Assembly: GCF_000002985.6 (NCBI RefSeq)
Contig: NC_003284.9
Span: 310,001 to 374,000 of the forward strand
Reading direction: 5' to 3'
From: Caenorhabditis elegans
Lineage: Eukaryota; Nematoda; Chromadorea; Rhabditida; Rhabditidae
DNA length: 64,000 bases
In this document: in pieces, positions 1-11,769 of the stretch
Position numbering within the stretch: position 1 is the stretch's first letter
Layout: every line of letters begins with the position of its first letter
The notes under the pieces: model-generated
The model's database searches: none
Seen by the model: only the letters and a program-made list of their open reading frames with translations
What the model was told of the DNA's origin: nothing
Made by a program: the position numbers and the translations under genes

Positions 1-968
1 TGCGCCGAAAAAAAGCCGCACAGCCCAAATCTCAAGGTTACTACTACAAGCACTTTTCCTTACACTAATGTTCCTCCTGGCAAGGTGTTGTGCTCTCAAA
101 ATATGGTAGATAAGAGTTAATTATGTTTTCTAGCAATTCGTTAATGAAGCAGCATAAAAAACCAGGAAAAACGAGCATGCAAAAATAATTAATTTCATTA
201 ATTGCTGTACAATATCAACAATGGCTGATGCTTGCGAAACATGCAATTCTTTTTTATTAGGAATTTATTGGCTACATTTTGCATTTCTTGTTTTGCATTT
301 TCGCATTAGAGTGGGAACAATTGTTAATAGAAAAATGCTTTCTTGCATGTGTTTTTGTTAAGAAATTTAAAGTACATAGATCAGAATTTTGTAGCAGTTG
401 AAAAATATAGGTAATGTTTTCTTAACTTTTGAAAAACAAAATACCTTGAGGTGGTGAATTTAATTGTTTTTGCTATGTTCCCAGTCTGTAGTAAGAAAAA
501 ACAAGACAAAACTCTGTTCAGTTGTCATGAAAGTTGGCATGGCATGCTACTTTTTCTTTTGTACCACTTATTGATTTTTCATGTAGAAATAGTAAGAATA
601 AATTAAAATATCTGATTAGAAAGCAAATGTACAAGCATAAAATAGAAAAATGACTCATTTAAACTAGGCCAAGCCTGACATAATAAAATTTACCTAATAC
701 GCTTGTACAGTTGGTTTTTATTAAAAATGTGCCCTTTTATTGACCATTTTTTTCAAATATTCGGCAAGAATACACTGAAAAACGACGAATAAAAACAATG
801 ACAGGCTCAAATTTAATTCGACGCAAAAATTCAACCGTTTTCAAAACATGTCCTATACAATTTTGCGACAAGGGTAGAAATTAGTGTTTGCCAGCCCTAT
901 TTCAACAACTGAAACAAAAAAAGAAAAATGTAAACTTTGTTCACTTGGTGCTTAATAATTGATCAACC
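1..968. other. AT-rich flank without a recognised gene
   Basis: I see no convincing exon here. The part next to the cysteine-rich peptide gene probably holds its 3' UTR. Read on the minus strand, AATAAA-type signals lie at about 738-743 and 715-720. Confidence 0.5.
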
Positions 969-1263
969 TTAGAAGCATACGTTTTTTATAAGTGGGTCCC
1001 ACCAATATTTACAACATAATTTGCAACAGAACATTCTGCACCGTAACTGTGAACTTATATTAGAGCTGCAGTAATTTTAAATTGTGTTTTGAACAGTTAA
1101 GGTGCATTTTATAAATAATGTTTATAGATTCATCTTCTTTTTTTTGTTGAAAAAATCGTAACCTGAATGCGGCAGACGGAGTCAGGGATCCCAGTGCAAG
1201 CATTGGCTGCAAAATGGAGCAAACCAACATAACAGCAATAATCAGCGTTTTTTGAGCCATCAT
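969..1263 (-). CDS. small cysteine-rich secreted peptide precursor (2 exons, 65 aa)
   Basis: Two exons, 1263-1163 and 1065-969, separated by a 97-bp GT-AG intron (acceptor CTGCAG), join in frame to a TAA stop. The first exon starts with two ATG codons (1263 and 1260). It encodes a clear signal peptide, MMAQKTLIIAVMLVCSILQ and following residues, with a hydrophobic core at about residues 5-22. The second exon encodes a short mature tail with six cysteines spaced C-x3-CC-x2-CC-x11-C, rich in basic and aromatic residues. This is the layout of secreted antimicrobial, neuropeptide-like or other disulfide-rich worm peptides. I do not recognise the family and assign no activity. No dibasic processing site flanks the tail. 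The donor (GTTACG) is weak; unspliced, the frame reads through to a different 3' end. The gene stands alone on the minus strand. Confidence 0.5.
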
Positions 1264-1553
1264 TTTAGATTGGAATATAGACACACAAGTGAAACGAGGA
1301 GAGCTTGAAAAAGCTATGTGAATGAGCAAGAAATCCTGACGCCTTGGGGCGGAGTCTCTGGTATTTTGATGTGAGCGGAGAAAGGCATAGTGACATCATT
1401 ATTTTTAAAGTATCTGGAAAAATTCACGGATATTATATTGAAAAAAACGAGCGGCTTGTGACTTCCAATTGCGCTCCACTTTCGAACTATCTTTGAACTG
1501 GCAACCGACAACCAAGTTGCCGGTTTCCAAAATTTTTAGAGTTCCGCAACTTC

Positions 1554-2285
1554 GGCAGTAATTCTCAAAATCTTCTGTTCTCTAAATATTGGGTGCTTTT
1601 CGATGCCCTTTGTAGACAAATCAATGAGAAAATTGTCAATTTCTGAAGGCAGTAATTCTCAAAATCTTCTGTTCTCTAAATATTGGGTGCTTTTCGATGC
1701 CCTATGTAGACCATCCAATGGGAAAATTGTCAATTTCTGAAGGCAGTAATTCTCAAAATCTCCTGTTCTCTAAATATTGGGTGCTTTTCGATGCCCTTTG
1801 TAGACAAATCAATGAGAAAATTGTCAATTTCTGAAGGCAGTAATTCTCAAAATCTTCTGTTCTCTAAATATTGGGTGCTTTTCGATGCCCTATGTAGACC
1901 ATCCAATGGGAAAATTGTCAATTTCTGAAGGCAGTAATTCTCAAAATCTTCTGTTCTCTAAATATTGGGTGCTTTTCGATGCCCTTTGTAGACAAATCAA
2001 TGAGAAAATTGTCAATTTCTGAAGGCAGTAATTCTCAAAATCTTCTGTTCTTTAAATATTGGGTGCTTTTCGATGCCCTATGTAGACCATCCAATGGGAA
2101 AATTGTCAATTTCTGAAAGCAGTAATTCTCAAAATCTCCTGTTCTCTAAATATTGGGTGCTTTTCGATGCCCTTTGTAGACAAATCAATGAGAAAATTGT
2201 CAATTTCTGAAGGCAGTAATTCTCAAAATCTTCTGTTCTCTAAATATTGGGTGCTTTTCGATGCCCTATGTAGACAAATCAATGG
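1554..2285. repeat. 94-bp tandem array, 8 units, with alternating unit types
   Basis: The motif GGCAGTAATTCTC (AGC variant once) begins at 1554, 1648, 1742, 1836, 1930, 2024, 2118 and 2212: exactly 94 bp each time, with no indel. Two versions alternate. One contains CCCTTTGTAGACAAATCAATGAG, the other CCCTATGTAGACCATCCAATGGG, so the array has a 188-bp higher-order period. Units 3 and 7 also share a TCTCCTG variant, hinting at a 376-bp level. Confidence 0.95.
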
Positions 2286-2801
2286 GATTTTTTTCCTTTT
2301 TTTTGGGATGAGAAAATTCGCAAAAAATTTTCCCATCTAGGGCAAGAAAATATGTTATCTCTAGATTATTGTGTAGAAACCACATTGACTAAAGTTTGTA
2401 GCAAGAAACCGTGTGTTTTGTCACATGAAACCACTTTTTTTCTGACAACACTTTTATCTTCCTGTTATCAACAGCTGGGTTACAATCGTGATAGTATTTT
2501 AACAGTTTTTTTTAGTAATGTTTTTATAAATTGTTGTTCGTTGCGTTTTTCTTTTGTCATAATAAACACTGTTTGGACCAATTAACTAGTAAAAATAAAC
2601 AAAATAAAATTTTTATATGTTATCTAGTAAAAAATACGATTTCGACTGAAAAAAGTGATATATTGGGTTTATATGGCTTAGAGACATCAGAAAAAGACGA
2701 AACTGTTTTTAAATAAAAGTTCACGTTTGATCACCTATATTCTCTAATTTTCAGAATTCTCGGTGAGCAATCAATAGAATTATGAATTCACAGTATGAAT
2801 C

Positions 2802-2901
2802 AGGGCTGTGCGGTAACCGGCAACCAAGCTGAAATTTTCAGGGTTCGGCAACTTCGGCAATTGCCGGTTGCCGAAAATCTCGGATGCTGCACAGCCCTGG
2901 T
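2802..2901. repeat. hairpin repeat of the CGGCAACC/GGTTGCCG family
   Basis: The ends GGGCTGTGCGGTAACCGGCA and its imperfect complement (TGCACAGCCCT) face each other around GGCAACTTCGGCAATTGCCG. The same family recurs at 1503-1560 (partial), 42,788-42,912 and 45,343-45,435. Confidence 0.75.
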
Positions 2902-3275
2902 CCGGATCCTTAATACATATGCTCAAGTTCAAATTTAAGAATTAATAATGCAAATTGAAAATACGCTCTAATCAAGTTAGAAACACACTGTCTTGTGCTT
3001 GTTACGTTACACTGCATAGCGCTTTTCTGTTGCTTGTCCACATATATGAGTACCAAGGTACAATGATTGCCTGCTACCCAACTCTTGTTATCAGTACGAC
3101 GCGTCGTTTTTTATGAACAATTATCACAAAAAACAAGTGGACCAACTGTTGTGTTTTTATATAAAATATGATGTTTCAGTTGAAAATTATTTCAACAACA
3201 AATTCGAAAGACACATAACTTTTCTTCTTGTTATTCAAACTTTAACAAATTTTCAAACAAAATTCTATTTCAGTT

Positions 3276-4627
3276 ATGGTTTACTGGAAGACAGTATCTG
3301 ACATTTGCCTTGTTACTCTCACTTTTGCTGTTTTAGCAAACTACTTGTGAGTTTATTTACTTTCACATTAATAAAATCAATATGTTTTTAAAAAATTTCC
3401 AGTGACGATGCTTTAGCGCATTTATTCCAAGTACTTGTTCCATTGTTTCAGGATTCAACGAACTGAGTATTTCGAGTCATATATTGATTATAAAATGAGT
3501 AAATGTTTGACGAATGATGCAAAAATAGTAAGTTACTAACTCGATTTTAGTTTTGCGTGGCGTGTACGAACAACTTTTCCAAATTTAAGTTACTTGAGCG
3601 TTGTTTTCATGGATGTAGTCAAAACCCCGATCAAGTGATATATCCCGACATCTCGCGGGTTCAGCACCCCATTTTGTTTGGTTATTTTTTGGTACAACTG
3701 CGCGCCACGCGCACTGCGAGCCAAACATTGTGGTGTGCGGAATCGATGAAATGTCGAAATATATCACTTAGTTGGATCCCGATTTCGGTGTCATCAAATT
3801 CCTTCAAAGCAGACGCAAAAATCTGAAAGTTTCTTGATTAACTCGGGTGAAAAAACTCAGAATCATTCAAAAAATTGAACTTTTTGAAAAGCTTTCAAAA
3901 TGTTCACCTATGCATTCATACTAAAAACATGAAAATTGGCCTCGATTTTACTGATAAAATAAACTGAAAAACATTAGATCGAAATTCGAGAAGCCGAGCG
4001 TTGTCTGATTCTTTATTGCACATTAAAGTATTTAAACTGTCAAATTTTTCAAAAAAATTTTAATAGATTTTGTTCAAGCTTCCAGTAAAAATTCTTATTG
4101 AAAAAAATATATATATATACATTAAAGTCAACAGCGTAAGCGGGCTCGTCTGAAAACTTAATGTAGGAGTGCATGCTTAGTGTGATCATTTTTAATAAAT
4201 TTCTAAAATATGTGAATTTATAAAATGGAAATTTAAAAACATCTTGAAAATATTCGCTAAAGCGACGAGTTTACGTAAAAAACGTTCTAGAACATAAAAA
4301 AGCGAAAATCCCAATTTTAAACAAACTCATTTTTATGGTTTGATAAGTATTAAAACATGTACTACAATTCTCAATAATTTAATATCATTTTTTAATTGAG
4401 TAAAACTGTTAATTTCTCAGGAACAACTGGAAAAATGGGATGCTAACAATAAATATGAAGCTGCACCTCTGAGAAGTCAAGCATCATGGAATTTATATTG
4501 GTTCATGTACCGTGAACGAACATATCAAAAATTTCAGCACATTTTCCATTGTGATTATGTGCCTCCACATTTGAGATATAAAAAAATAGTGCTGACAGAA
4601 GGTGGAAAATATTTGACCTTTTCTTAA
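3276..4627 (+). CDS. small single-pass membrane or secreted protein (3 exons, 117 aa)
   Basis: Exons 3276-3346, 3452-3527 and 4421-4627 join in frame to TAA. The ATG lies two bases after a TTTCAG acceptor, so the mRNA is probably trans-spliced there. The N-terminus MVYWKTVSDICLVTLTFAVL is hydrophobic from about residue 9 to 24 and reads as a signal anchor or signal peptide. The remainder is charged and aromatic, with W and Y clusters (SWNLYWFMYRERTYQ) and two cysteines. I do not recognise a domain. For exon 2 I used the CATTGTTTCAG acceptor at 3451; the earlier one (3402) would hit a stop. Intron 2 is 893 bp and holds a small palindrome. Confidence 0.6.
3618..3786. repeat. short palindromic element in an intron
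   Basis: ATCAAGTGATATATCCCGAC near 3630 pairs with the complementary stretch at about 3742-3775 (GTCGAAATATATCACTTAG). The loop is GC-richer than its surroundings. It lies in intron 2 of the 117-aa protein gene. Confidence 0.6.
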
Positions 4628-6274
4628 AATTTCTTTATTGTAAATTTGTAATGTCATTTTTTAAATAATTTTCAAACTTATGGGTACTTTTTTATTGAAG
4701 TGCTGAATTTCAAAATATTGTTTTTGAAATAATCGAATAAATAACTTCATCGCTTAAATCGAACGTTTTACAAAAAACAAGGTTTTAGGAACTTGATTTT
4801 TTATAAAAACCATTAATTCTATGTATGGACCAAGTATGATTATTTCTTGGTTTTAAAAGCCCATGCTTTATGAATGTTTGCTAATTCATCCTTTTTACTT
4901 ATGTTACAAAAAATTGTGAACCTTTTGTTTCTGAGTTCTGAACTTACAAATTGACTGTTATTCATATTTGTTTTGTGTCTTTCAATAATTATTGGTCAAT
5001 TTTTAAAAAGTTTATACTTCAATGGCAAATTTCAGCTTTCAAACAAAATTCAATTAAACAAAATTTTAAATCACTTCATTGATTTATCTCAAAGCCAATT
5101 TTTTTTTGGATTTTAGATCTTAATCGTTATAATAAGGTTTATTAAAAAATGGGCATAAAAATCGAAAATTGAAAAAAACCTTAAGCAGCAAAGTTCCACT
5201 CTCAACCTCGATAAATATCGAACTGAAAATGTTTCAGTGCATTTCACTTTTTTGAGGACCTGTAGATTTGTTTCAAAATTTTTTTGCAAACTTTTAATGT
5301 TTTTGTAACGTTTAGGAGTAGGTAAACATTTTAGGAAATTTTTGGAAATTTTTATTTTTGTTTTGAAGAAAATCTGAAATTTTTTGGACCGAGTGGAGTG
5401 AATTTTTCCAAAATCTCCCAGAATGTTAACATACTTCTAAACGTTCAAAAAAAACAATGAAAGTTTGCAAAAAAAAACGTTTTTTTGGAGTAATTGCATA
5501 GGCCTCCAAAGTAGTTAAAAAATTCACTGAAACAATTTCAGATCAAGTAGAAATATCTTCATAGAGAACTTTAAATTGCCACTTGTCTCGTTTTAAAGTC
5601 TGGCGGTAGAATAAAAACCCTTAATTTGTTAGAGAATGACTATTTGAACATGTGAACTCTTAGCAACACATTTCTGCCGTTTCTACACATCAACACATCA
5701 ATCAAATTCTTGTACCACATCTACTTCATCTTTTTAATCTACTTCTCTCTTCATTCAATCAATGATATATGGTTGTTTCTTTTGATGATTTGCTATGTGA
5801 TTTTCAACCGATTCACTATTTTTTTTAACGTTGAAGTTTAAGATAAGTATCCATAGAATGTGTAACCTATATAAATCTAATTTTTCAGTTGTATTTTTAA
5901 CACTTTATTTTCAAAGTAAATCTAATGGCATACAAAAAATAAAAAACAATTGTTTCAAAATAAGTTTTTTTTAGTAAGTACGGTTAACCTGACATGACTA
6001 ATCGTATAAAAATGAATTAATAAAATACATATCTAAACGGTGTAAACTTATTAGTACATTAGAGTACAAAATGAATAGAAGCTACAGGAATAATTTTTGA
6101 TCCTAGATGTATAAGACTTATAAGAGGAAAATACGGTTTACGGCTGTAAAAATTGCAACTTTTTCTAAAATAACAAACTATCTTAAATCCAAAAGTTATA
6201 AAGTCTCACTAATAAGTTTCAGCTTCGGTGACAATTTTGAATTGATCAGAGCCATTTATTTTGCTTTCCCAACT
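4628..6274. other. AT-rich intergenic stretch with one long palindrome
   Basis: No gene is recognised. A palindrome spans about 5215-5555: GAAAATGTTTCAGTGCATTT on the left and its inverted copy ending TTTCAGATCAAG on the right. A one-armed relative sits at about 25,785-25,930. The stretch 5640-5760, rich in CATCA and TCTT, may be promoter or UTR, but no start can be tied to it. Confidence 0.5.
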
Positions 6275-6698
6275 TTAAAGGTGGACTACACCCTGTCGGG
6301 AAATTGCTTTAAAACACGCCTATGGAATCACAATGACCGAATATCATGATAAAAAAAAATTTTTTTAAATTTTCTAGATTTTATATGATTTTTTGAAAAT
6401 TGAAAAAATCTCAGTTTTCCCCTAATTCCTGTTTGAATTTCCGCCAATTGAACTCGTTCGTTGGAGCGCGCTTGCATTATTTTCAATAATTTGTTTTATT
6501 TATTTTCATTACTTCACTGATTTTCTTCGTTTTTGGGGGTTTTTAATCGAAAAATGAAAGAAATAAACAAGAAAAATGCAAAATGTTTATTAATTTTCAG
6601 GCTCGTCGTCGTCGGATCGCGTAATTTCAGAGTTTTATGCATTTTCAGTTTTTTTTTAAATTTCAGCAATTTCCCCATTGGGCGCACTCCACCTTTAA
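6275..6698. repeat. TTAA-flanked palindromic element, copy 1
   Basis: It begins TTAAAGGTGGACTACACCCT and ends GGCGCACTCCACCTTTAA, with TTAA at both edges. The centre contains the family hallmark AATTGAACTCGTTCGTTGGA and GCGCGCTTGCATTATTTTCA. Related copies lie at 16,529-17,146, 26,016-26,721, 32,224-32,940, 38,677-39,754 and 59,049-59,482. They resemble the PALTTAA-type non-autonomous palindromes known from C. elegans. Confidence 0.8.
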
Positions 6699-6835
6699 TC
6701 CTAAACCTGATATAGAATACAGGGTAAAATTTTTAAAATTGTGAGCAGTTTTGGGGTATACTACACAAATACCCATTACTATTTTGAACAAATGTTTCTC
6801 TGCGTATGTTCTATTATATTAATGGTCATTGTGTT

Positions 6836-6966
6836 TTTTTTCCTTTATTTTTGGGATGAAAAAATTCGCAAAAAATTTTCCCGTGGTGGAGAGTTGAACA
6901 TCATTATTTTTTTCCTTTTTTTTGGGATGAAAAAATTCGCAAAAAATTTTCCCGTGGTGGAGAGTT
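6836..6966. repeat. two tandem copies of a 70-bp T-rich repeat
   Basis: TTTGGGATGAAAAAATTCGC, then AAAAAATTTTCCCGTGGTGG and GAGTTGAA, occurs twice in a row. A diverged relative lies at 2291-2342 at the end of the 94-bp array. Confidence 0.8.
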
Positions 6967-6974
6967 GAAAAAGG

Positions 6975-7107
6975 TATAGCGTATAGCGTATAGCGTATAG
7001 CGTATAGTGTATAGCGCATAGCGTATAGCGTATAGCGTATAGCGTATAGCTTATAGCTTATAGCGTATAGCGTATAGCGTATAGAGTATAGCGTATAGCG
7101 TATAGCG
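6975..7107. repeat. 7-bp microsatellite (TATAGCG)n
   Basis: About 19 copies of TATAGCG, with a few variant units (TATAGTG, TATAGCT, TATAGAG). Confidence 0.95.
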
Positions 7108-7432
7108 GAAAAATTGAATCGGCGGAAAAATCTACCGGCGGAAAAATCTACCGGCGGGAAAAATATACCAACGGAAATAATCGAACCGACGGAAAGAATC
7201 TACCTGCGAAAAAACTCGAACCGGCGGAAAAATCTATTTGCGGAAAAAATTGAATCGGCGGAAAGAATCTACTTGCGGAAAAACTCGATCCGGCGGAAAA
7301 ATCTACCGGCGGGAAAAATATACCAACGGAAATAATCGAACCGACGGAAAGAATCTACCTGCGGAAAAACTCGAACCGGCGGAAAAATCTACTTGCGGAA
7401 AAACTCGAACCGGCGGAAAAGAGTTGTGAGAG
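7108..7432. repeat. minisatellite of 16-18 bp CGGAAAAATCTACCGG-like units
   Basis: About 19 imperfect units of CGGAAAAATCTACCGG and CGGAAAAACTCGAACCGG follow each other directly after the 7-bp satellite. Longer blocks (for example GGGAAAAATATACCAACGG) recur about 172 bp apart, at 7156 and 7312, so the array has been duplicated in segments. Open frames across it are repeat translation. Confidence 0.9.
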
Positions 7433-7469
7433 AGTGACGGAGAAAAAATAGAAACAACTGAAACCCCTG

Positions 7470-8110
7470 GTTTTAAAATCGAGAAAGACTAGCGGGCCTA
7501 TGGGCCCGCCAGCCCTTCGGGAATGGGGATAGGGTTAATTCGCTCTAAGTTATTAGCAAGGTAGCTGGCGCAGGTTCTCGGCTTCGCCTCGAACCTGTTA
7601 ACGGGTTATTCGAGATCTCTTTGAAATTATTTCAGGAGTGGGGTATATGTTTACAAAACTTGACTATTCAGGTTTGAGGCTTCGCCTTTAAACTTTGATT
7701 CATTGCTCCAGGACCGGCACTGTACGAATAACTTAGGCTGAGATTTTGTTCAAGAATAATTTGAATGTATTCAATAAAATAAGCGTGTTTTCAATCATCA
7801 CTGTGAACTACAAAAAACGGTGAAGGAAAAGGAAAACTCATGAATACGGCCTGCTCTGCTTGGAATAGGATTAAAGCCAGCCCACAGTTTTCAAGAGTGT
7901 TCGGGCCTGCGGCACTCAAACCTGGTTATTAGGCTTGAGTGAATAACATATCTGCTTAGAATAGGATCAAAGCCAGCCCATAGTTTCCAAGAGTGTTCGG
8001 GCCTGCGGCCCTCAAACCTGGTTATTAGGTTCGAGTGAATAACATATCTACTTTTTGGAAAATCGTGAACGCCTGTGGGCCCCCCAGCCCTTCGGGAATG
8101 GGGATTGTTT
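7470..8110. repeat. dispersed GC-rich repeat family (CGGGCCxxxGGCCCGCCAG)
   Basis: GACTAGCGGGCCTATGGGCC with CGCCAGCCCTTCGGGAATGG occurs at 7487-7530 and again near 8070-8105. GGTTCTCGGCTTCGCCTCGA (7574) recurs at 41,419. Two direct copies of a block containing AAAGCCAGCCCA and GAGTGTTCGGGCCTGCGG lie at 7873-7945 and 7967-8045. No coding content is recognised. Confidence 0.75.
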
Positions 8111-8268
8111 TAGAAAACTGAAAATAATAAAAGCTTTCTAAATAAAACTTATCTAAGAGTAATCGCATATCAGGCCTCCGGCCTGGCTTGGTATAATGAT
8201 TTTTTTTTTCTCTTCTGTTCTGTAAAAAAGCACTTTTTTAATTACCGGAAATAATGATTCTGAGTTCT

Positions 8269-8970
8269 TCACACGGGGCCGCATATTCGAAAAGTTTGCT
8301 CCTGGGAAGTAGAAGAGCACGCGGTCAGCTCTCCCCCCACTTCATCAGAAGGCCTTTTGGGCCTCCGGGGAAGAATTCCGGGGCGGTTCATTCGGTCGGG
8401 GTATTCCGGATTAGCTCCGCCCACAAAATCGTGCCTTGCAAAACGATGTTTTCCATTTCGAAACCGTGTGATGGTTGCGGAAAACACAGTTTTGTAAGGC
8501 ACAGTTTTGTGGCCGGAGCCATTCCGGAATACCCGACCGAATGAATCCACTGAAATCTTTAGCTCTTGGCTTTTTTGTAAATCCTGAATTTTCAGAAATT
8601 TTTATTCAGGATTTTTTTAAAAGAAAAATTCGGGTTTGGCAAAAAAAAAATTGATTCCAATTTTTTGGAATCTTTGATTTTTGAGAACTAAATTTCGAAT
8701 TTTTGAATCAAAAATGTTAAAGACAAACAAAATCTTACGTCTTACGGTCGTCCTTTTGCTGCTCCTTGCTGTTGCTTGGTGATTATGCAGGTGGTGGCGA
8801 TAGCTTTGAATAGGAGTTGCTTCTTCATGTGATGCTCTACACCGTAAGAACTGCACATCATCACCCAAGTATTCCATAGAGCAAGAACCGCCCGATCGTA
8901 TCGCAGTATGGGCCCAACATCGGTTCTCATTGTTCGTTAGGAACAGAAGTACTAGCATGATGTTGGTCAT
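8269..8970 (-). CDS. doubtful two-exon gene with a signal-like N-terminus
   Basis: The first exon (8970 to about 8735) starts MTNIMLVLLFLTNNENRCWA, which resembles a signal peptide, and contains three spaced cysteines. A donor (C then GTAAGATTT) at about 8734 joins in frame to an acceptor (AGATTTCAG) near 8552. That opens a 92-codon exon ending at 8269, translated straight through the hairpin element at 8380-8550. The frame fits, but most of exon 2 is repeat, so either an element has been exonised or the ORF is fortuitous. No family is recognised. Confidence 0.25.
8380..8550. repeat. hairpin element with 70-bp arms
   Basis: The left arm, TTCATTCGGTCGGGGTATTC with CGTGCCTTGCAAAACGATG, pairs with the right arm ending GAATACCCGACCGAATGAA. 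The loop is about 20 bp. GC content is well above that of the surroundings. Confidence 0.85.
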
Positions 8971-8999
8971 TAGCCTTTATTCGCTACCTCTGAGTACGG

Positions 9000-10003
9000 T
9001 GTATGATGTGTTTAAGCCTCAATTCCGATCTCCCGTTTCAGACAGTTGTCCTAGCGGTGTTATATTTAAACTTCTGTTTTTAGAAGTTTGATACTAAATG
9101 AGAAAATGATTGAGAAACTTCTGATTTCAGAAGTTTCGTACTAACTTTCCAACAAAGAGGGGGAGGGGGAAAGAGAGAGGGATGTAGCAGTGTCCATTGA
9201 TTGTCCGAAGCACGAGAGACTGTTCCAGTAACAGTTCCAGAGAATCCATCCATCGTTCGATCCGCCGATCCATGTTCAAACACAAAGGGGAGCATGCAAA
9301 ACATAACAGGTGCAGGGATTTGGGAAGGGATTGGGATGAGAAAAAAAGAAGGAAAGTTGGAAAGCGTACTTTTTCTAGAATAATTATTCTAGAAGTCGAG
9401 TGAAAATTGAGTAAAAGTCGAGAAGAGTCGAAGAATTTCAACTCTTTTCTTTGGATTTTTTTTGTTGGAAAAAGGTTCTTTTTAATTTATAAAAATTTAG
9501 ATCGGAAATCCGCTTCAAACACGATCAACTCAGGACAAAAAAGGAGTGCTAGTAGCAGCGAAAACAGCTAACAACAACAACAAGAGCATGGTTTCCTTAA
9601 CTGTTCCAGAACACGAGCCCCTAAATCGGACTGCGGACCTGGTTTATCAAGCAAGGAGCACATCTACAGGGTGGGATGTACTCACAAGAAGGGGGTATAA
9701 GCAAAAAGGAGTGAATGACAGAAAAACAATTGGGAGTTTGGATGAACGGAGACCCGGCGTTTCCCCTGAGCAAAGAAAGAGAGAGCGTGATAGAGGCGGA
9801 GACACAGACAGGAGGGAGACCATTACAGATCGTCTCCTATAGTGGGCTGCCGGCCGGGGGCGTTGTGGACCTGTGGGAAGAAGGGAAGAAGGGGGAGACG
9901 ACCGCACGGGCTGTAAATGGGTACCTGGCCGTAATCACAAAAACGAGCACAGTAAAGTATATTTTCAGTTAATTTCCTGAAAGAAAACAGTCAAAAAGAT
10001 TGT
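9000..10003. other. purine/pyrimidine-skewed spacer, no supported gene
   Basis: GA-rich blocks (for example 9158-9182, 9765-9790, 9876-9905) and unusually high GC mark this stretch. Open frames exist on both strands, but none shows a splice pattern or domain I would trust. It could hold promoters for a minus-strand gene at 8970, or an old transposon segment. Confidence 0.4.
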
Positions 10004-11769
10004 TTAACAGGTGATTCGCCACGGACGCATAATGCCTCAAGACCCATTATGCGCGTGTTTGCGAACGAGGACCTCACATTATGTGCGTTTTTGCGAAGCG
10101 TTCGCAGAAGATGCGAACGCTCGCAATGTGCGCATTTTGTTCGGCCGTTATTCCCATCACGAAAGTGCTCATTTCAGTTAGTTTAAAGCTATTTTTGTTT
10201 GAGTTCTCTGTTTATTGACTGTTTTTTTTGCTGATACTAACGTTTTTGAAAAACAAAACTCTCGATTTAGAAGGAACTTGTCAGATTTCGAAAATCATAA
10301 GGGTCCTCCCTTATGATATAAAATTTTTGATGAAATTTTTTTGTTTTGAAAATTTTTTCGAAAACATGTTGAACGTGTAGAAAATGATCAGTTTGATATT
10401 TTCTACAAGCGTGAGATTTCACAATGAATGTTCAGCCAAGAAATCATGGAACGTCTAGAGTTGGGTCATTGAAACATAGTATGTTTGAGAGCTCCTAACT
10501 TCCTTGAGACGTAAAATACAAAATTTTCTTCAACTGAAAAGTTGTCAGAAATGAACTGACCAACAAGTTATTAGTTGACCATATTTTTCTATCTTGCATG
10601 TTCGAGAAGATGGACACAGTTGAGTAAAAGCAAAACAGCACTGACTTCAACAAGCCATATTTTGGCACATTACACATATAGGAAACATTTTTTATTTTTA
10701 AAACGTTTTCCATAACTAGCTAAACAAATTTGTAGTCGGTCGTTTTTTGATATTTTGTATGCCCAAGGATGCTCACAGCTTCAAAAACCTATACTATTTT
10801 TTGAACCCTACAAGGAATAGTCGTTTTAAAAAAAAAACTTTCTACATAACGTTTAAATTGACACAAATAGAGTAAATATCATTTACTACTGTATCTGATG
10901 ATTTAAAAGCAAGTTTTCAAAAAATTTTTTTTTGGATTTTTGAAATTCATAAGGTCCCCCCTTATGATCCGCTTTGAAAATCATAAGGGTCCCCCCTATG
11001 AAAATTTTTTTTCGTGGAAACTTTTTTTTTCAAAAAAATTTTGATTGTTTAATTTTGTGCAAAAACATTATTTCAGCATGTTTCACAGTTTTAACCGCTC
11101 AATAACGTTTTTGTAGCAAAAAATATCGAAATCTTCCTGGATTTTTCAAATGAACACCTTACTTGTAACACAGTTTTTCTCCGTTGGCAGCAGGAATACA
11201 AAAAAGTCGTCAACTTAAATGTTGTTTACAATGAAATGATTAACAAATTTTTAATTGACATTTTTTTCCTATCTCGCATTGCTTCAAAGTTATAGTCCTC
11301 TCGTTTTGAGCCCAATATTACTGATTTTCAGTGATCATATCTAAATAATGAACAAAGATAAAACGTTTATGTTTTATAATTGTAATATATCATTTCAAGC
11401 TTAATAATTAAGTAATTGATCGCTGTTTAATATCTTTCTATCCTGAAAAGATGTACATCTTAGACGAAATGATGTATGTGGTTGAAGAGTTCAAGAAATG
11501 GAGGTTTTTCTCGTTGGAAACGCTTAGTTTGACGTTGAAATTAACATAAATAATCACTTTTGTACTTTTCTCAATATTTCAAAGTTGTTACAACTTTTTC
11601 AAAAAAATTTTTTTTCGAGAATTTTGAATTTTTTTTGCAAAAACTGGAAAAAAATCCAAAGGGTCCCCCCTTATGAAAATTTTCAAAAATTTTTACAAAA
11701 TTTTTTTTTGAAAACTTTTCAAAATACGATCAGATCTTTTAGAAAAAAAAGTTCAAAAAAGGCATTCAC

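Noticed and set aside
2352..2716. Two overlapping plus-strand ORFs of 61-77 codons
   Set aside because: AT-rich, cysteine and phenylalanine from TTT/TGT runs, no acceptor or donor that joins them to another exon.
7114..7429. Open frames of 63-73 codons with repeated lysine/arginine-rich blocks
   Set aside because: They are translations of the 16-18 bp minisatellite; no start context, splice sites or non-repeat sequence.
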